In this document: one piece after another, positions 10,925 to 20,624 of the stretch | Layout: every line of letters starts with the position of its first letter | Numbering within the stretch: the stretch's first letter is position 1 | Origin: Mycobacterium dioxanotrophicus | Lineage (GTDB): Bacteria > Actinomycetota > Actinomycetes > Mycobacteriales > Mycobacteriaceae | Length of the DNA: 64,000 nucleotides | Assembly: GCF_002157835.1 (NCBI RefSeq) | Contig: NZ_CP020809.1 | Span: forward strand, 4,030,001-4,094,000 | Reading direction: 5' to 3' | Program-made: the position numbers and the translations under genes | The notes under the pieces: generated by a model | What the model saw: only the letters and a program-made list of their open reading frames with translations | What the model was told of the DNA's origin: nothing | Databases searched by the model: none

Positions 10925-11584
10925 ATGCACGTCGTGATCGCCGGTGGACACGGCAAGATCGCCCTGATCCTGGAACGACTGCTGACCGAGCGCGGGGATT
11001 CGGCGACCGGGCTGATTCGCAACCCGGCCCAAAGCGCCGACCTAGAGGCCGCAGGCGCCCGGGCTGTCGTGCTGGACCTGGAGCAGGCCTCGGTCGACGA
11101 GGTCACCGAGCAGGTACGAGGCGCCGACGCGGTGGTGTTCGCGGCAGGAGCCGGGCCGGGCAGCGGCGCGGCCCGCAAGGAGACCGTCGACCGCGATGCC
11201 GCGATCCTGCTGGCCGACGCTGCCGAGGCCGCGGGCGTCGCGCGGTACGTGATGATCTCAGCGCTGTCCGCCGATGACCGGACCCTCGACGACGGCTACG
11301 ACGAGGTGTTCCGCGCCTATATGCGGGCCAAGGCGGACGCCGACGCGAACGTGCGGGCCCGCTCGCGGCTGCAGACCACGATCGTTCGGCCCGGCGGGCT
11401 CACCGACGAGGCAGGCAGCGGCGTCGTGCGGATCGCCGAATTCACCGGGCGCGGCACCATCCCACGTGCCGATGTGGCCGCGGTGTTGCGGGCTGTTCTC
11501 GACGCACCGCGGACGGCTGGTGAGACGTTCGAGGTGATCTCCGGCGAGACACCGATCGCCGCGGCGGTCGCCGCGATCGGTTAG
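10925..11584 (+). CDS. NAD(P)-binding atypical short-chain dehydrogenase
   Basis: 219 residues. N-terminal nucleotide-binding motif VIAGGHGKIA, then DLEQASVDEV, VVFAAGAGPGSG and YVMISALSADD, ending in TIVRPGGLTDE. This is the pattern of atypical SDRs (NmrA/YwnB-like NAD(P)H-binding proteins). Such proteins bind NADP and often act as redox sensors or reductases; substrate unknown. A strong GGAGGAGA site precedes the ATG. It is divergent from ruvC and convergent with the 11678-12094 gene, so it is probably a single-gene unit. Confidence 0.85.
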   Translation: MHVVIAGGHGKIALILERLLTERGDSATGLIRNPAQSADLEAAGARAVVLDLEQASVDEVTEQVRGADAVVFAAGAGPGSGAARKETVDRDAAILLADAAEAAGVARYVMISALSADDRTLDDGYDEVFRAYMRAKADADANVRARSRLQTTIVRPGGLTDEAGSGVVRIAEFTGRGTIPRADVAAVLRAVLDAPRTAGETFEVISGETPIAAAVAAIG

Positions 11585-11604
11585 GGCGGCGCCAGCGGGA
11601 CGTC

Positions 11605-11658
11605 GAGTGGCCAGTTATGACCGGAATTTCCCACAATCCGCGCCATAACTGGCCACTC
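11605..11658. repeat. Long inverted repeat between convergent genes
   Basis: Perfect 15-base arms: GAGTGGCCAGTTATG at 11605-11619 and CATAACTGGCCACTC at 11644-11658, with a 24-base centre. It lies 20 bases past the stop of the preceding gene and 20 before the stop of the convergent one. May serve as a bidirectional terminator; could also be a dispersed intergenic repeat. Confidence 0.65.
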
Positions 11659-11677
11659 GCGACGAGCTTCTGAGGTT

Positions 11678-12094
11678 CTACGCAGCCGACGCGGCGGCCG
11701 GGCCGGCCTCCCCGGCCGCGATGGCCGCCTTGAGCTGCTCGATCCGGTCGCTGGTGGCGCTCCAGCCGCGCACGGCTTCCTCGACGACGATCTTGTGCCG
11801 GCGGCGCACCACGATGATCCACGGGGTGCCGAACAGTGACCGGGCCAGCACCCACAGCGGCAGCAGAAGCAACAGCAGCAGGAACTCGGCGGCGACCAGC
11901 AGCGCCAACAACACCACGGGAATCAACAGCACCAGGACGACGATGTTCAGCACGATGCTGATGACGTCGTCGCCGTCGGACAGGGACATGTCGCCGACGC
12001 CCCAGTCTTCGGGCATCTTTCGGCGTGGGCGCCATGGCAGCCACCGCCGGCGCACCGTCCACTTCACATTCTGGGGATCGCGAACCGCCCCCAC
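11678..12094 (-). CDS. Small integral membrane protein of unknown function
   Basis: 138 residues from a GTG start six bases after the yebC stop. A basic N-terminus (WTVRRRWLPWRPRRK) is followed by a long hydrophobic region with two adjacent helices rich in Leu and Val (ISIVLNIVVLVLLIPVVLL and LLLLLLLPLWVLA), a short basic loop (VRRRHKIVVEEAVRGW) and an Ala-rich tail. I do not recognise a named family. The start is uncertain: an internal ATG (MPEDWGVG) would drop 26 residues. Probably co-transcribed with yebC. Confidence 0.7.
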   Translation of the reverse strand: MGAVRDPQNVKWTVRRRWLPWRPRRKMPEDWGVGDMSLSDGDDVISIVLNIVVLVLLIPVVLLALLVAAEFLLLLLLLPLWVLARSLFGTPWIIVVRRRHKIVVEEAVRGWSATSDRIEQLKAAIAAGEAGPAAASAA

Positions 12095-12100
12095 TACCGG

Positions 12101-12856
12101 CTAATCCTCGTCGAGGGCTGCGGCAACATCGTCGGGGATGTCGATGTTGGTGTACACCTCTTGGACGTCGTCGCTATCTTCAAGCGCATCAACCAGCTTG
12201 AGCACCTTGCGTGCGCCGTCGAGATCGACCGGAACGGTGACCGAGGGCTGGAAGCTGGCCTCGGCCGAGTCGTAGTCGATACCGGCGTCCTGCAGCGCCG
12301 TGCGGACCGCGACCAGGTCGGAGGGTTCGGAGACGATCTCGAATGCGTCGCCGAGGTCGTTGACCTCCTCGGCGCCGGCTTCGAGCACAGCCAGCAGCAC
12401 GTCGTCCTCGGTCAGGCCGTTCTTCTCCAGCGTCACCACACCCTTGCGGGAGAACAGGTAGGACACCGAACCGGGATCGGCCATGTTGCCGCCGTTGCGC
12501 GTCATCGCGACCCGCACCTCACCGGCGGCCCGGTTGCGGTTGTCGCTCAGGCACTCGATGAGCACTGCGACACCGTTGGGACCGTAACCCTCGTACATGA
12601 TGGTCTGCCAGTCGGCGCCACCGGCTTCTTCACCGGCCCCACGCTTGCGGGCCCGCTCGATGTTGTCGTTGGGCACCGAGGTCTTCTTGGCCTTCTGGAT
12701 GGCGTCGTACAGCGTGGGGTTACCGCCCGGGTCACCGCCGCCGGTGCGCGCAGCCACCTCGATGTTCTTGATCAACTTGGCGAATTCTTTACCACGGCGC
12801 GCGTCTTTGACGGCCTTCTGGTGCTTTGTGGTGGCCCACTTGGAATGGCCGCTCAT
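12101..12856 (-). CDS. yebC: YebC/PmpR family protein
   Basis: 251 residues. Begins [20 protein letters not shown], the hallmark YebC start, and contains the conserved [20 protein letters not shown] segment and the C-terminal NIDIPDDV. Members were long described as transcriptional regulators; recent work in other bacteria ties the family to translation of proline-rich stretches. The longer open frame upstream (to 12985) is rejected because MSGHSKW is the family start. It follows a GT39 gene with a 141-base gap. Confidence 0.96.
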   Translation of the reverse strand: MSGHSKWATTKHQKAVKDARRGKEFAKLIKNIEVAARTGGGDPGGNPTLYDAIQKAKKTSVPNDNIERARKRGAGEEAGGADWQTIMYEGYGPNGVAVLIECLSDNRNRAAGEVRVAMTRNGGNMADPGSVSYLFSRKGVVTLEKNGLTEDDVLLAVLEAGAEEVNDLGDAFEIVSEPSDLVAVRTALQDAGIDYDSAEASFQPSVTVPVDLDGARKVLKLVDALEDSDDVQEVYTNIDIPDDVAAALDED

Positions 12857-12997
12857 GCAGGTACGCCCTCTTTCTGGTGAAACTCCGGCTGCCCATTCTA
12901 CGTGGGCGGACGCCCGGGTCCGAGCGGACGGGCCGTTGTGCGTCGACGACGCACCCGACGCGAGCATGGCACCGTTGATCGCCACAGTGCCGCGCCG

Positions 12998-14932
12998 CTA
13001 CTGCTTCTTCAGCGGGGCGCTCAGGTCGAAGACCGTGTCCGAACCCACCTTGGTCGAGGTGAAGTTCGCCTTGACCCAGTCGGTGATGTCGGTGTGCGAA
13101 TTGTTGCCGAAGAAGCCTCCGCCGTGGTCCTTGGACTCCGGGAGGATGTAGTAGGTGATCTGCCGACCGGCGACATAGGCCTGGAACTGTTCCAGCGTCG
13201 GCACCGGATCGCTACCGGTGAAGCCACCGATCGCCATCACCGCCGTGTTGGTGGACAACTCGAGGTTCGCCGCCGCCGACGAACGGTTGATGGCCGCCGA
13301 CCACTTGGTCGTGGTGCCCCGCAGCATCGAATCCACGCCGGGGTTGTCGGTGAACCAGCCGTGCCCGTGGCTGTCATCGGGATCAGCCGGTCCGACACTC
13401 GGGCCACCGCCGGTGTGCGGCTGACCCAGAGTTGCCACCGTGTACGCCGTCGTCCCGGCGAACCCGCCGATCAGTGCAGCGGCCAGTGCGGCGACCGCGA
13501 CGCCGCGGCGAGCCGCACGCAACCCCCACAGCAGAGCCACCGTGGCCAGCACGGCCACCGCGAGGATCGCCCACCGCAGCGGCGGCAGCCAGGACGCGTT
13601 GCGGCCCAGGATCCAGAAGCTCCACACTCCGGTTCCCAGAAGCATTGCCGCCAAACCGATCTGCCCCAACCAGTCGGCGCGGCGGCGCCACATCTCATGG
13701 ATGCCGATGGCGAACATGGCGGCGACGGCGGGGGCCAGCGACAGGCAGTAGTACGGATGCACATTGGTCTTCATGAAGCTCAGCACCAGCCCGTCGATCA
13801 CCAGCCAGGTGCCGAACAGGATGGCTCCGGCTCGCACGATGTCGGTGCGCGGCGCCCGCCCACGGGAGACCAGCACCAGTACCACCGCCAGCAGCGCCGC
13901 GGGGATCAGCCAGCCGATCTCGAAACCGAACTCGCCGGTGAACAGCCGGGGCAGGCCCTGGACCTGGTTGCCCCAGCCACCGAAACCGCCGTGATGCTGG
14001 GCGGCTGCGGCGCCCGGGCCACTCGCCGGATCGGGCGTCGGGTGAGCGCCTGGCTTCATGCCGTAGTGGTTGTGGCCGAGCACGCGGCCGAACCCGTTGT
14101 AGCCCAGCACCAGGTTCATGAAGTTGTTGTCGGTCGAACCGGCGAGGTACGGCCGCGAGGACGCCGGCCAGAGCAGGGTGAGCAGCACGAACCAGCCCGA
14201 CGACACGAGGAAGGCGACCAGCGAGCCCAGCAGGTGCAGCAGCCGTCGACGCATCGTGACGGGTGCGGCGACCAGGTAGACCAGCCCGATCGCCGGCATG
14301 ACCATCAGACCCTCGAGCATCTTGGCCAGGAACGCGAATCCGAGCGCGACGCCGGCAAGCGCCATCCAGCGTGCGCCGGAGCCTCCGGCGCACTGCTGCA
14401 GCGCGCGCACCGAGCAATACGCAGCCGCCGTCATCAACAGCACCATCACCGCGTCGGGGTTGTTGAACCGGAACATCAGTGCCGTCACCGGCATGACTGC
14501 CAGCGCGGCACCGGCCAGTAGCGCGGCGCGAGGTCCGCTGATCCGGCGCACGGCGGCGTACAGCAGCCACACCGCGCCGACGGCCATCAGCGCCTCGGGG
14601 ATGAGCATGCTTGCGCTGCTGAAGCCGAACAGCTGGCCTGACAGCGCCATCACCCACTGCGATACCGGGGGCTTGTCCACGGTGATGAAGTTGTTGGCGT
14701 CCAGCGACCCGAACAACAGGGCTTCCCAGTTCTTGGCGCCGGCCTGCGCGGCGGCGGCGTAGAACTCATTGCCCATCCCGTTGACGGTGATGTTCCACAG
14801 GTAGGCCACCGCGGTGCCCACCAGCAGAATCGGTAACGCCAGCCGCTCGGCCGACGCGAGATCCCGGCGAACCCGGCGCGGTTGCGAACCGGGCTCGACG
14901 GCAGCGGGATCTTCTTCGAGAGTCGTTGTCAC
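12998..14932 (-). CDS. GT39/ArnT-type membrane glycosyltransferase
   Basis: 644 residues from a GTG start. About eleven or twelve transmembrane helices make up the first 420 residues, with NNFITVDKPPVSQWVMALSG in a periplasmic loop, the position of the family's conserved lipid-donor loop, and FRFNNPDAVMVLL later. The C-terminal 150 residues (DPDDSHGHGWFTDNP onward) form an extracytoplasmic domain. This matches actinobacterial glycosyltransferase family 39/83 proteins, which use polyprenyl-phosphate sugars to modify proteins, lipids or wall glycans. Donor and acceptor cannot be told. Separate from yebC downstream and pdxT upstream by about 100-140 bases each. Confidence 0.88.
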   Translation of the reverse strand: MTTTLEEDPAAVEPGSQPRRVRRDLASAERLALPILLVGTAVAYLWNITVNGMGNEFYAAAAQAGAKNWEALLFGSLDANNFITVDKPPVSQWVMALSGQLFGFSSASMLIPEALMAVGAVWLLYAAVRRISGPRAALLAGAALAVMPVTALMFRFNNPDAVMVLLMTAAAYCSVRALQQCAGGSGARWMALAGVALGFAFLAKMLEGLMVMPAIGLVYLVAAPVTMRRRLLHLLGSLVAFLVSSGWFVLLTLLWPASSRPYLAGSTDNNFMNLVLGYNGFGRVLGHNHYGMKPGAHPTPDPASGPGAAAAQHHGGFGGWGNQVQGLPRLFTGEFGFEIGWLIPAALLAVVLVLVSRGRAPRTDIVRAGAILFGTWLVIDGLVLSFMKTNVHPYYCLSLAPAVAAMFAIGIHEMWRRRADWLGQIGLAAMLLGTGVWSFWILGRNASWLPPLRWAILAVAVLATVALLWGLRAARRGVAVAALAAALIGGFAGTTAYTVATLGQPHTGGGPSVGPADPDDSHGHGWFTDNPGVDSMLRGTTTKWSAAINRSSAAANLELSTNTAVMAIGGFTGSDPVPTLEQFQAYVAGRQITYYILPESKDHGGGFFGNNSHTDITDWVKANFTSTKVGSDTVFDLSAPLKKQ

Positions 14933-15030
14933 ACGACCATTAAGACCTGCCCCGATTTGCCGAACCTATGTATCCGCCGGGGACTTCCTGTGTCCCGCCA
15001 TAGGCCCAGGTCAGCGGATGGTAAGGACGG

Positions 15031-15612
15031 TCACAACGAGTCGACGAACAGCTTGTGGATGCGCAGGTCGCCGGTCATCTCCGGGTGAAACGACGTCGCG
15101 AGCATCGGCCCCTGACGCACGGCCACGATGTGGTCGGCAGCCCGGGCCAGCACCTGCACGTCGGGTCCGACGCGCTCTACCCACGGCGCCCGGATGAACA
15201 CCGCGTGCACCTGACTGTCCAGACCTTCGAAGTCGATGTCGCCTTCGAAGGAGTCCACCTGGCGGCCGAACGCGTTGCGGCGCACGGTCATGTCGATTCC
15301 CTTGAGCGGCAGCGCCGCGCGCCCCTCGACTCCGGCGTCGGCGATCTCGGTGGCCAGCAGGATCATCCCCGCACAGGACCCGTAGCAGGGCAAACCCTCG
15401 GCGATGCGCGCCCGTAGCGGTTCCAGCAGATCGAACTCGCGCAGCAGATGGCTCATCGCGGTCGATTCCCCGCCGGGAATCACCAGCGCGTCGACCGCGT
15501 CGAGTTCGGCGAGCCTGCGCACTGTGCTCGCGTCGGCCCCTGCGGCGCGCAGCGCAGCCAGATGTTCCCTGGTGTCGCCCTGAAGGGCGAGCACTCCTAC
15601 GTGCTTGGTCAT
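15031..15612 (-). CDS. pdxT: Pyridoxal 5'-phosphate synthase glutaminase subunit PdxT
   Basis: 193 residues. Class-I-like glutamine amidotransferase that feeds ammonia to PdxS. Visible motifs: VLALQGD at the start, VIPGGEST, the nucleophile loop [12 protein letters not shown], and the His-Glu pair in SFHPEMTGD. The ATG at 15612 is preceded by GAAGGAAA and overlaps the tesB stop as ATGA. Together with pdxS (two genes upstream, tesB between) it makes PLP by the DXP-independent route. Confidence 0.96.
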   Translation of the reverse strand: MTKHVGVLALQGDTREHLAALRAAGADASTVRRLAELDAVDALVIPGGESTAMSHLLREFDLLEPLRARIAEGLPCYGSCAGMILLATEIADAGVEGRAALPLKGIDMTVRRNAFGRQVDSFEGDIDFEGLDSQVHAVFIRAPWVERVGPDVQVLARAADHIVAVRQGPMLATSFHPEMTGDLRIHKLFVDSL

Positions 15613-16457
15613 TTTCCTTCCGAAGGCGTGAAATCCCGCTGGTAGCGGGTCAGCCCCTCCTGCATCACGGCCGCCACCATCGCGCCGTCCCGGTTGAATA
15701 TCTTGCCCTGCGTCAGCGACCGGCCCCCGCACGCCGACGGCGACGACTGGTCGTAGAGCAGCCACTCGTCGGCCCGGAAGGGCCGCATGAACCACATGGC
15801 GTGGTCCAGGGACGCCACCATCAGGTGTTTGCGCACGTCGAGATGGTGTACCTGTGCCGAACCCAGCAATGTCAGATCGCTCATGTAGGCCAGCGCGCAG
15901 ATGTGCAGCACGTGATCGTCGGGCAGCGGGTCCCGATGGCGGAACCACACCTGCTGCTGGGAAGCCTTGCCGGGCAGCGTGCTCACCTGGTCGCGCGGCA
16001 CGATCCGCACGTCCCACTCGGCGAACTGGGCGAACCCGGCATCGTCGAACGCTCCCCCGGACCGGAAGCCGGGTAGGTCGTCGGGCCCCGGCGCGTCGGG
16101 CATCGCGTCCTGGTGTTCGATCCCGGTCTGGTCGGTCTGGAACGAGGCCGACATCGTGAAGATCGTCTCGCCGTGCTGGATCGCGCTGACGCGGCGGGTG
16201 CAGAACGAGCCACCGTCGCGGATGCGCTCGACGGTGTACACCGACGGCGAGCGGGCGTCACCCGGCCGCAGAAAGTAGCCGTGCAGCGAGTGCACATGGA
16301 AGCGCGGATCGACGGTCCGCACCGCGGACACCAGCGACTGACCGGCTACATGACCACCGAACGTGCGCTGCAGAAAGCCCGATTCCGGGCTGAACACGCC
16401 ACCGCGGTAGATGTTGACCTCGAGTTGCTCGAGGTCAAGGATCTCCTCAATTGCCAC
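15609..16457 (-). CDS. tesB: Acyl-CoA thioesterase II (TesB family)
   Basis: 282 residues, a double hot-dog thioesterase hydrolysing medium- to long-chain acyl-CoA. Family signatures are visible: [25 protein letters not shown], the [16 protein letters not shown] segment with the second-domain active region, and QEGLTRY near the C-terminus. It sits between pdxS and pdxT, an arrangement typical for mycobacteria, and overlaps pdxT by four bases. No metabolic link to PLP synthesis is known. Confidence 0.95.
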   Translation of the reverse strand: MAIEEILDLEQLEVNIYRGGVFSPESGFLQRTFGGHVAGQSLVSAVRTVDPRFHVHSLHGYFLRPGDARSPSVYTVERIRDGGSFCTRRVSAIQHGETIFTMSASFQTDQTGIEHQDAMPDAPGPDDLPGFRSGGAFDDAGFAQFAEWDVRIVPRDQVSTLPGKASQQQVWFRHRDPLPDDHVLHICALAYMSDLTLLGSAQVHHLDVRKHLMVASLDHAMWFMRPFRADEWLLYDQSSPSACGGRSLTQGKIFNRDGAMVAAVMQEGLTRYQRDFTPSEGK

Positions 16458-16466
16458 CTGTTGTGT

Positions 16467-17378
16467 TTACCAGCCGCGTTCGGCGAGCCTGTGCGGCTGG
16501 GGGATGTCGTCGACGTTGATGCCGACCATGGCCTCACCCAGCCCGCGCGACACCTTGGCCAGCACGTCGGGGTCGTCGTGGAACGTGGTGGCCTTGACGA
16601 TCGCCGCGGCCCGCTGCGCGGGGTTGCCCGACTTGAAGATGCCGGATCCGACGAACACACCCTCGGCGCCAAGTTGCATCATCATCGCCGCATCCGCAGG
16701 CGTGGCGATACCACCGGCGGTGAACAGCGTGACCGGCAACTTGCCCGCCTTGGCCACCTCCACCACCAACTCATATGGGGCCTGCAACTCCTTGGCCGCC
16801 ACGAACAACTCGTCCTCGCTCATCGAGGTGAGCCGCCGGATCTCACCACCGATCTTGCGCATATGCGTCGTGGCATTGGAGACGTCCCCGGTGCCGGCCT
16901 CCCCCTTGGACCGGATCATCGCCGCGCCCTCGGTGATCCGCCGCAGCGCCTCACCCAGATTGGTCGCCCCGCACACGAACGGCACGGTGAACCGCCACTT
17001 GTCGATGTGGTTGGTGTAATCGGCCGGGGTGAGCACCTCGGACTCGTCGATGTAATCCACACCCAGGGCCTGCAGGATCTGCGCCTCGACGAAATGCCCG
17101 ATCCGCGCCTTGGCCATCACCGGGATGGTGACCGCGGAGATGATGCCCTCGATCATGTCGGGATCCGACATCCGCGACACCCCGCCCTGTGCCCGGATAT
17201 CGGCAGGCACCCGCTCCAAAGCCATCACCGCCACCGCACCGGCGGCCTCGGCGATCTTCGCCTGCTCGGGCGTGACGACGTCCATGATGACGCCGCCCTT
17301 GAGCATCTCAGCCATTCCGCGCTTCACGCGCGCGGTACCGGTCTGATTCGTTGCACCGTTCTGCACCGCGGTTTCCAC
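16467..17378 (-). CDS. pdxS: Pyridoxal 5'-phosphate synthase lyase subunit PdxS
   Basis: 303 residues. Beta/alpha-barrel that condenses ribose 5-phosphate, glyceraldehyde 3-phosphate and ammonia to PLP. Diagnostic segments: [19 protein letters not shown] N-terminus, VMAKARIGH with the first catalytic lysine, [10 protein letters not shown] with the second, and [20 protein letters not shown] chose GTG 17378 because GGAGGAG lies six bases upstream; a TTG at 17393 is read over that same site and is unlikely. Ammonia comes from PdxT. Confidence 0.96.
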   Translation of the reverse strand: METAVQNGATNQTGTARVKRGMAEMLKGGVIMDVVTPEQAKIAEAAGAVAVMALERVPADIRAQGGVSRMSDPDMIEGIISAVTIPVMAKARIGHFVEAQILQALGVDYIDESEVLTPADYTNHIDKWRFTVPFVCGATNLGEALRRITEGAAMIRSKGEAGTGDVSNATTHMRKIGGEIRRLTSMSEDELFVAAKELQAPYELVVEVAKAGKLPVTLFTAGGIATPADAAMMMQLGAEGVFVGSGIFKSGNPAQRAAAIVKATTFHDDPDVLAKVSRGLGEAMVGINVDDIPQPHRLAERGW

Positions 17379-17442
17379 TGCTATCTCCTCCAAATTTCTA
17401 CTGATTCAGTCTAATCGAGCTGCCAAATCCATGGAATCCGCA

Positions 17443-18507
17443 TCAACGGATGGCTTGCAGCTCGCGGTGCGCAGGTCCCCGCGTGCCCGTCTGCCCTTCA
17501 GACGACTGTTCGGCCAGGTCAACCGCCTGCCCCAACAGCTCACCCAACTGCAACGGATACACGGTCTCCCCGCCGGCGACCAACTCGGCGATCATTGTTG
17601 CATCGCACCAGCGGTGGCCGTGGATGTAATGACGTTCCAGGGTGGTGCGGCCCGATGCCGAAGGTTCGAACCGCGCCGTGCGGTGGATGAAGAAGTACTC
17701 CTCGCTGCGGATCACCGATGCATTGAAGTCGATCACCGCGTCGCGGCGCCAGACCGGTCCGATCAAGTCTGCGGGGTCCACACGTAGGCCGGTCTCCTCG
17801 GCGAGTTCCCTCGCGGCGGCGGCAAGCAGATCCTCCCCCTGCTGCACCGCGCCCCCGACGGTGAACCACCAGCGTGGCGCCGGCTTGTCCGGTGCGTCGA
17901 TCGCCGGGTCGCTGCCCCGCAGCAGCAGCACCGCGCCGGATTCGTCGAGCAGCACCACCCGCGCCGACGTGCGACGACTGACCGGGCCTGCGGTGCTGCT
18001 CGACGCGTCGGCGCGCTCGGCGATCTCGAAATAGCTGGGCAGCGCCGCGGTGCCGCCCAGCCGCAGGGTGCGTACGGCGGGTCGTTCGCGCAGCGCGAGG
18101 GTGTCGCGGACGGCGTCGTTGTGGAAGCGGCGTGCCAGCAGCACCCGCGCTTCGGCGTCGGCCAACTCGGCGACCAGTGCCACCGGCAATGACGCCGGGT
18201 CGACGGCTGCGAGCGCGGCCGACAGATCGTTCTCGGCGGTTTCGCGGGCTGAGCGCGGTGCTCGCTCGGCGGCGTCGGCGAGTGCGGCCAGCCGTCTGCC
18301 CGGTGGGCTGCCCGCATACGCGTCGACGGCGACGGCACGCGCCACCACGGCGCGGCGCGCCAGAGCGCTGTCGAGGGCCTGCCAGGACAGGTCGTAGCGC
18401 ACATGCAGCCGGTCGAGTCGGTTGGCCGTCTGGAATGCCCACATCCCCACCAGCAACAGCACCACGACCAGCAGGATCAGCAGGCCGACGACGATCTCCG
18501 CGGTCAT
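17443..18507 (-). CDS. Membrane-anchored Nudix hydrolase
   Basis: 354 residues. Starts with one transmembrane helix (IVVGLLILLVVVLLLVGMW), then an Ala-rich helical region to about 170, then a Nudix domain whose box reads GGAVQQGEDLLAAAARELAE followed by ETGL, matching GX5EX7REUXEEXGU. Nudix enzymes hydrolyse nucleoside diphosphates linked to other groups; the substrate is unknown. Its ATG overlaps the pimA stop (ATGA), so it belongs to the phosphatidylinositol mannoside operon, as in other mycobacteria. Confidence 0.9.
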   Translation of the reverse strand: MTAEIVVGLLILLVVVLLLVGMWAFQTANRLDRLHVRYDLSWQALDSALARRAVVARAVAVDAYAGSPPGRRLAALADAAERAPRSARETAENDLSAALAAVDPASLPVALVAELADAEARVLLARRFHNDAVRDTLALRERPAVRTLRLGGTAALPSYFEIAERADASSSTAGPVSRRTSARVVLLDESGAVLLLRGSDPAIDAPDKPAPRWWFTVGGAVQQGEDLLAAAARELAEETGLRVDPADLIGPVWRRDAVIDFNASVIRSEEYFFIHRTARFEPSASGRTTLERHYIHGHRWCDATMIAELVAGGETVYPLQLGELLGQAVDLAEQSSEGQTGTRGPAHRELQAIR

Positions 18508-19667
18508 GACGCCGAACCTCCAGCTGCGGCACTTCTGGCCGGGGTGCCTGCGACGCGCACCTTCGTCCCGGCTCCGGCGACGGTCTCGTACACCCGCATG
18601 ATCTCGCCGGCCACCACCGACCAGTCGAAACGGCCGACGTACTCGGTGGCCGCCGCGATGTAGCGGGCCCGCGCCGAGTCGTCGGCCAGCATCTCGATCA
18701 GGCCGCCGGCAAGAGCGTCCGCGTCGTCCACCGGCACCAACCGGCCGACGCGACCGTCGTCGAGGACGCGCCGGAAGGCGTCCAGATCGCTGGCCACCAC
18801 CGCCGTGCCCGCGGCCATCGCCTCGACCAGCACGATGCCGAAGCTCTCGCCACCGAGATTGGGGGCGCAGTACACATCGGCACTGGCCATCGCCGATGCT
18901 TTGGTGGCGTCGTCGACCTGACCGAGGAACCGCAGGTGCGACGCCAGGTCGCCTGCCTGTTCCCGCAAGGCGTCCTCGTCGCCACGCCCGACGATGAGGA
19001 TCTCGACGTCGGGGAACCGTTCGACCAGTTTCGGCAGGGCGCCCAGCAGCACGGCCATCCCCTTGCGGGGTTCGTCGAACCGGCCGAGGAACAACACCGT
19101 GCGGCCCGGGCGCGGATAGCCGTCGAGTACCGGAGCATCGGCGAACGACGCGACATCGACCCCGTTGGGGATCTCCACCGCGTCGGATCCCAGCGCCTCC
19201 ATCTGCCAGCGCCGGGCCAGGTCGGACACTGCGATGCGGCCGACGATCTTCTCGTGCAGCGGGCGCAGGATGCCCTGGAACACCGACAGGGTCAGCGACT
19301 TCGTCGTCGAGGTGTGAAACGTCGCGACGATCGGTCCCTCGGCGATGTTCAGGGCGAGCATCGACAGGCTCGGCGCGTTGGGCTCGTGCAGGTGCAGCAC
19401 GTCGAAGTCACCGCGGGCCAGCCACTTCTTGACCATGCGATGAGTGGCGGGCCCGAACCGCAATCGGGCCACGGAGCCGTTGTACGGGATCGGCACGGCC
19501 TTGCCGCCCGACACCACGTAGTCGGGCAGCTTGACGTGGGGCGACGACGGAGCCAGGACGCTGACCTCGTTGCCGGCCTCGCGCATCACCTCGGCGAGTT
19601 GCAGCACATGGGATTGCACGCCGCCGGGCACGTCGAACGAGTAGGGGCAGACCATCCCGATTCGCAT
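18504..19667 (-). CDS. pimA: Phosphatidylinositol alpha-mannosyltransferase PimA
   Basis: 387 residues, GT4 family GT-B fold. Transfers the first mannose from GDP-mannose to the inositol 2-position of phosphatidylinositol at the cytoplasmic face of the membrane. Visible: MRIGMVCPYSFDVPGGVQSH with the glycine-rich loop, LHLHEPNAPS, FHTSTTKSLT, LGRFDEPRKGM, and the donor-site GGESFGIVLVEAMAAG. Gene order with pgsA and the acyltransferase makes the assignment firm. It overlaps the Nudix gene and follows the acyltransferase by 36 bases. Confidence 0.97.
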   Translation of the reverse strand: MRIGMVCPYSFDVPGGVQSHVLQLAEVMREAGNEVSVLAPSSPHVKLPDYVVSGGKAVPIPYNGSVARLRFGPATHRMVKKWLARGDFDVLHLHEPNAPSLSMLALNIAEGPIVATFHTSTTKSLTLSVFQGILRPLHEKIVGRIAVSDLARRWQMEALGSDAVEIPNGVDVASFADAPVLDGYPRPGRTVLFLGRFDEPRKGMAVLLGALPKLVERFPDVEILIVGRGDEDALREQAGDLASHLRFLGQVDDATKASAMASADVYCAPNLGGESFGIVLVEAMAAGTAVVASDLDAFRRVLDDGRVGRLVPVDDADALAGGLIEMLADDSARARYIAAATEYVGRFDWSVVAGEIMRVYETVAGAGTKVRVAGTPARSAAAGGSAS

Positions 19668-19703
19668 GGCTTTAGTTCCGTCGCTTCTTCGCGCAAGCGC
19701 TCA

Positions 19704-20624
19704 TCAGGTGCCCAACCGGGCGCGGCGCTCATCGGAGAGGTCCGCGAGCCACTGCGGCTGCAACATGTGCCAGTCGGCCGGGTGCGCGGCGATGTTCTTC
19801 GCGAACTGATCGGCCAGCGCCTGGGTGATGATCCCGACATCGCCCGACGACGTGTCGAGCGGATCGAAGATTTCGACGACGCAGTCGTCGCCGTCGTAGT
19901 GGACGTGTGTCGGGTACAGCGGCGCACCCGTCTCGATGGCGAGCTTCGCCGATCCGGCGGGCATCCGGGTGGGTTCGCCGAAGAAGTCGACCTCGACACC
20001 GCTGCGGGTCAGATCCCGCTCGGCCATCAGGCACACGAACCTGTTGTCGCGCAGACGCTGCGCGAGCAACTCGAACGGCGGCCGTTCCCCTCCGGACAGC
20101 GGGAACACCTCGAAGCCGAGGCTCTCGCGGTACTCGATGAACCGCCGGTACAGCGATTCGGGTTTGAGCCGTTCGGCCACGGTGGCGAAGGTGCCGTACT
20201 TGCTCACCAACCACACCCCGGCCATGTCCCAGTTGCCGCTGTGCGGAAGCGCGAGAATGCCACCGCGGCCGGCGTCGTGGGCTGCCTGCAGCTTGTCCGC
20301 GCCGAGCACCACCTCATCGAGGCGCCGGGCGACGGCGGGCAGGTCCATCGACGGCAGCCGGAATGCTTCGCGCCAGTACCGCGCATAGGACGCCAGCGAT
20401 TCCCGCATGAGTTCGTCGGGCACCTCCGCCGGTGCCACCCCGATGACGCGGGCCAGGTTCTTGCGCAGTTGCCCGGGCCCGCCGCCCAGCGACGCGTACC
20501 ACGCGCCGGCCTCGAACATGTTGCGGGCCAACAACTCCGGCATGGTGCGCACCAATTGCCAGCCCGCCGCGTAACCCATGTCGGTCATCTGTCCGCGCAG
20601 CGGGATCCGGCTGATGATCGTCAC
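19704..20624 (-). CDS. patA: Phosphatidylinositol mannoside acyltransferase (PatA type)
   Basis: 306 residues from a GTG that overlaps the pgsA stop as GTGA. LpxL/HtrB-like acyltransferase; in mycobacteria it acylates the mannose added by PimA. The catalytic HX4D motif is HSGNWD, and the downstream Glu lies in LMAERDLTRSG. It is peripheral to the inner leaflet. Position between pgsA and pimA is the standard mycobacterial order, so the role in PIM synthesis is well supported by context. Confidence 0.94.
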   Translation of the reverse strand: MTIISRIPLRGQMTDMGYAAGWQLVRTMPELLARNMFEAGAWYASLGGGPGQLRKNLARVIGVAPAEVPDELMRESLASYARYWREAFRLPSMDLPAVARRLDEVVLGADKLQAAHDAGRGGILALPHSGNWDMAGVWLVSKYGTFATVAERLKPESLYRRFIEYRESLGFEVFPLSGGERPPFELLAQRLRDNRFVCLMAERDLTRSGVEVDFFGEPTRMPAGSAKLAIETGAPLYPTHVHYDGDDCVVEIFDPLDTSSGDVGIITQALADQFAKNIAAHPADWHMLQPQWLADLSDERRARLGT

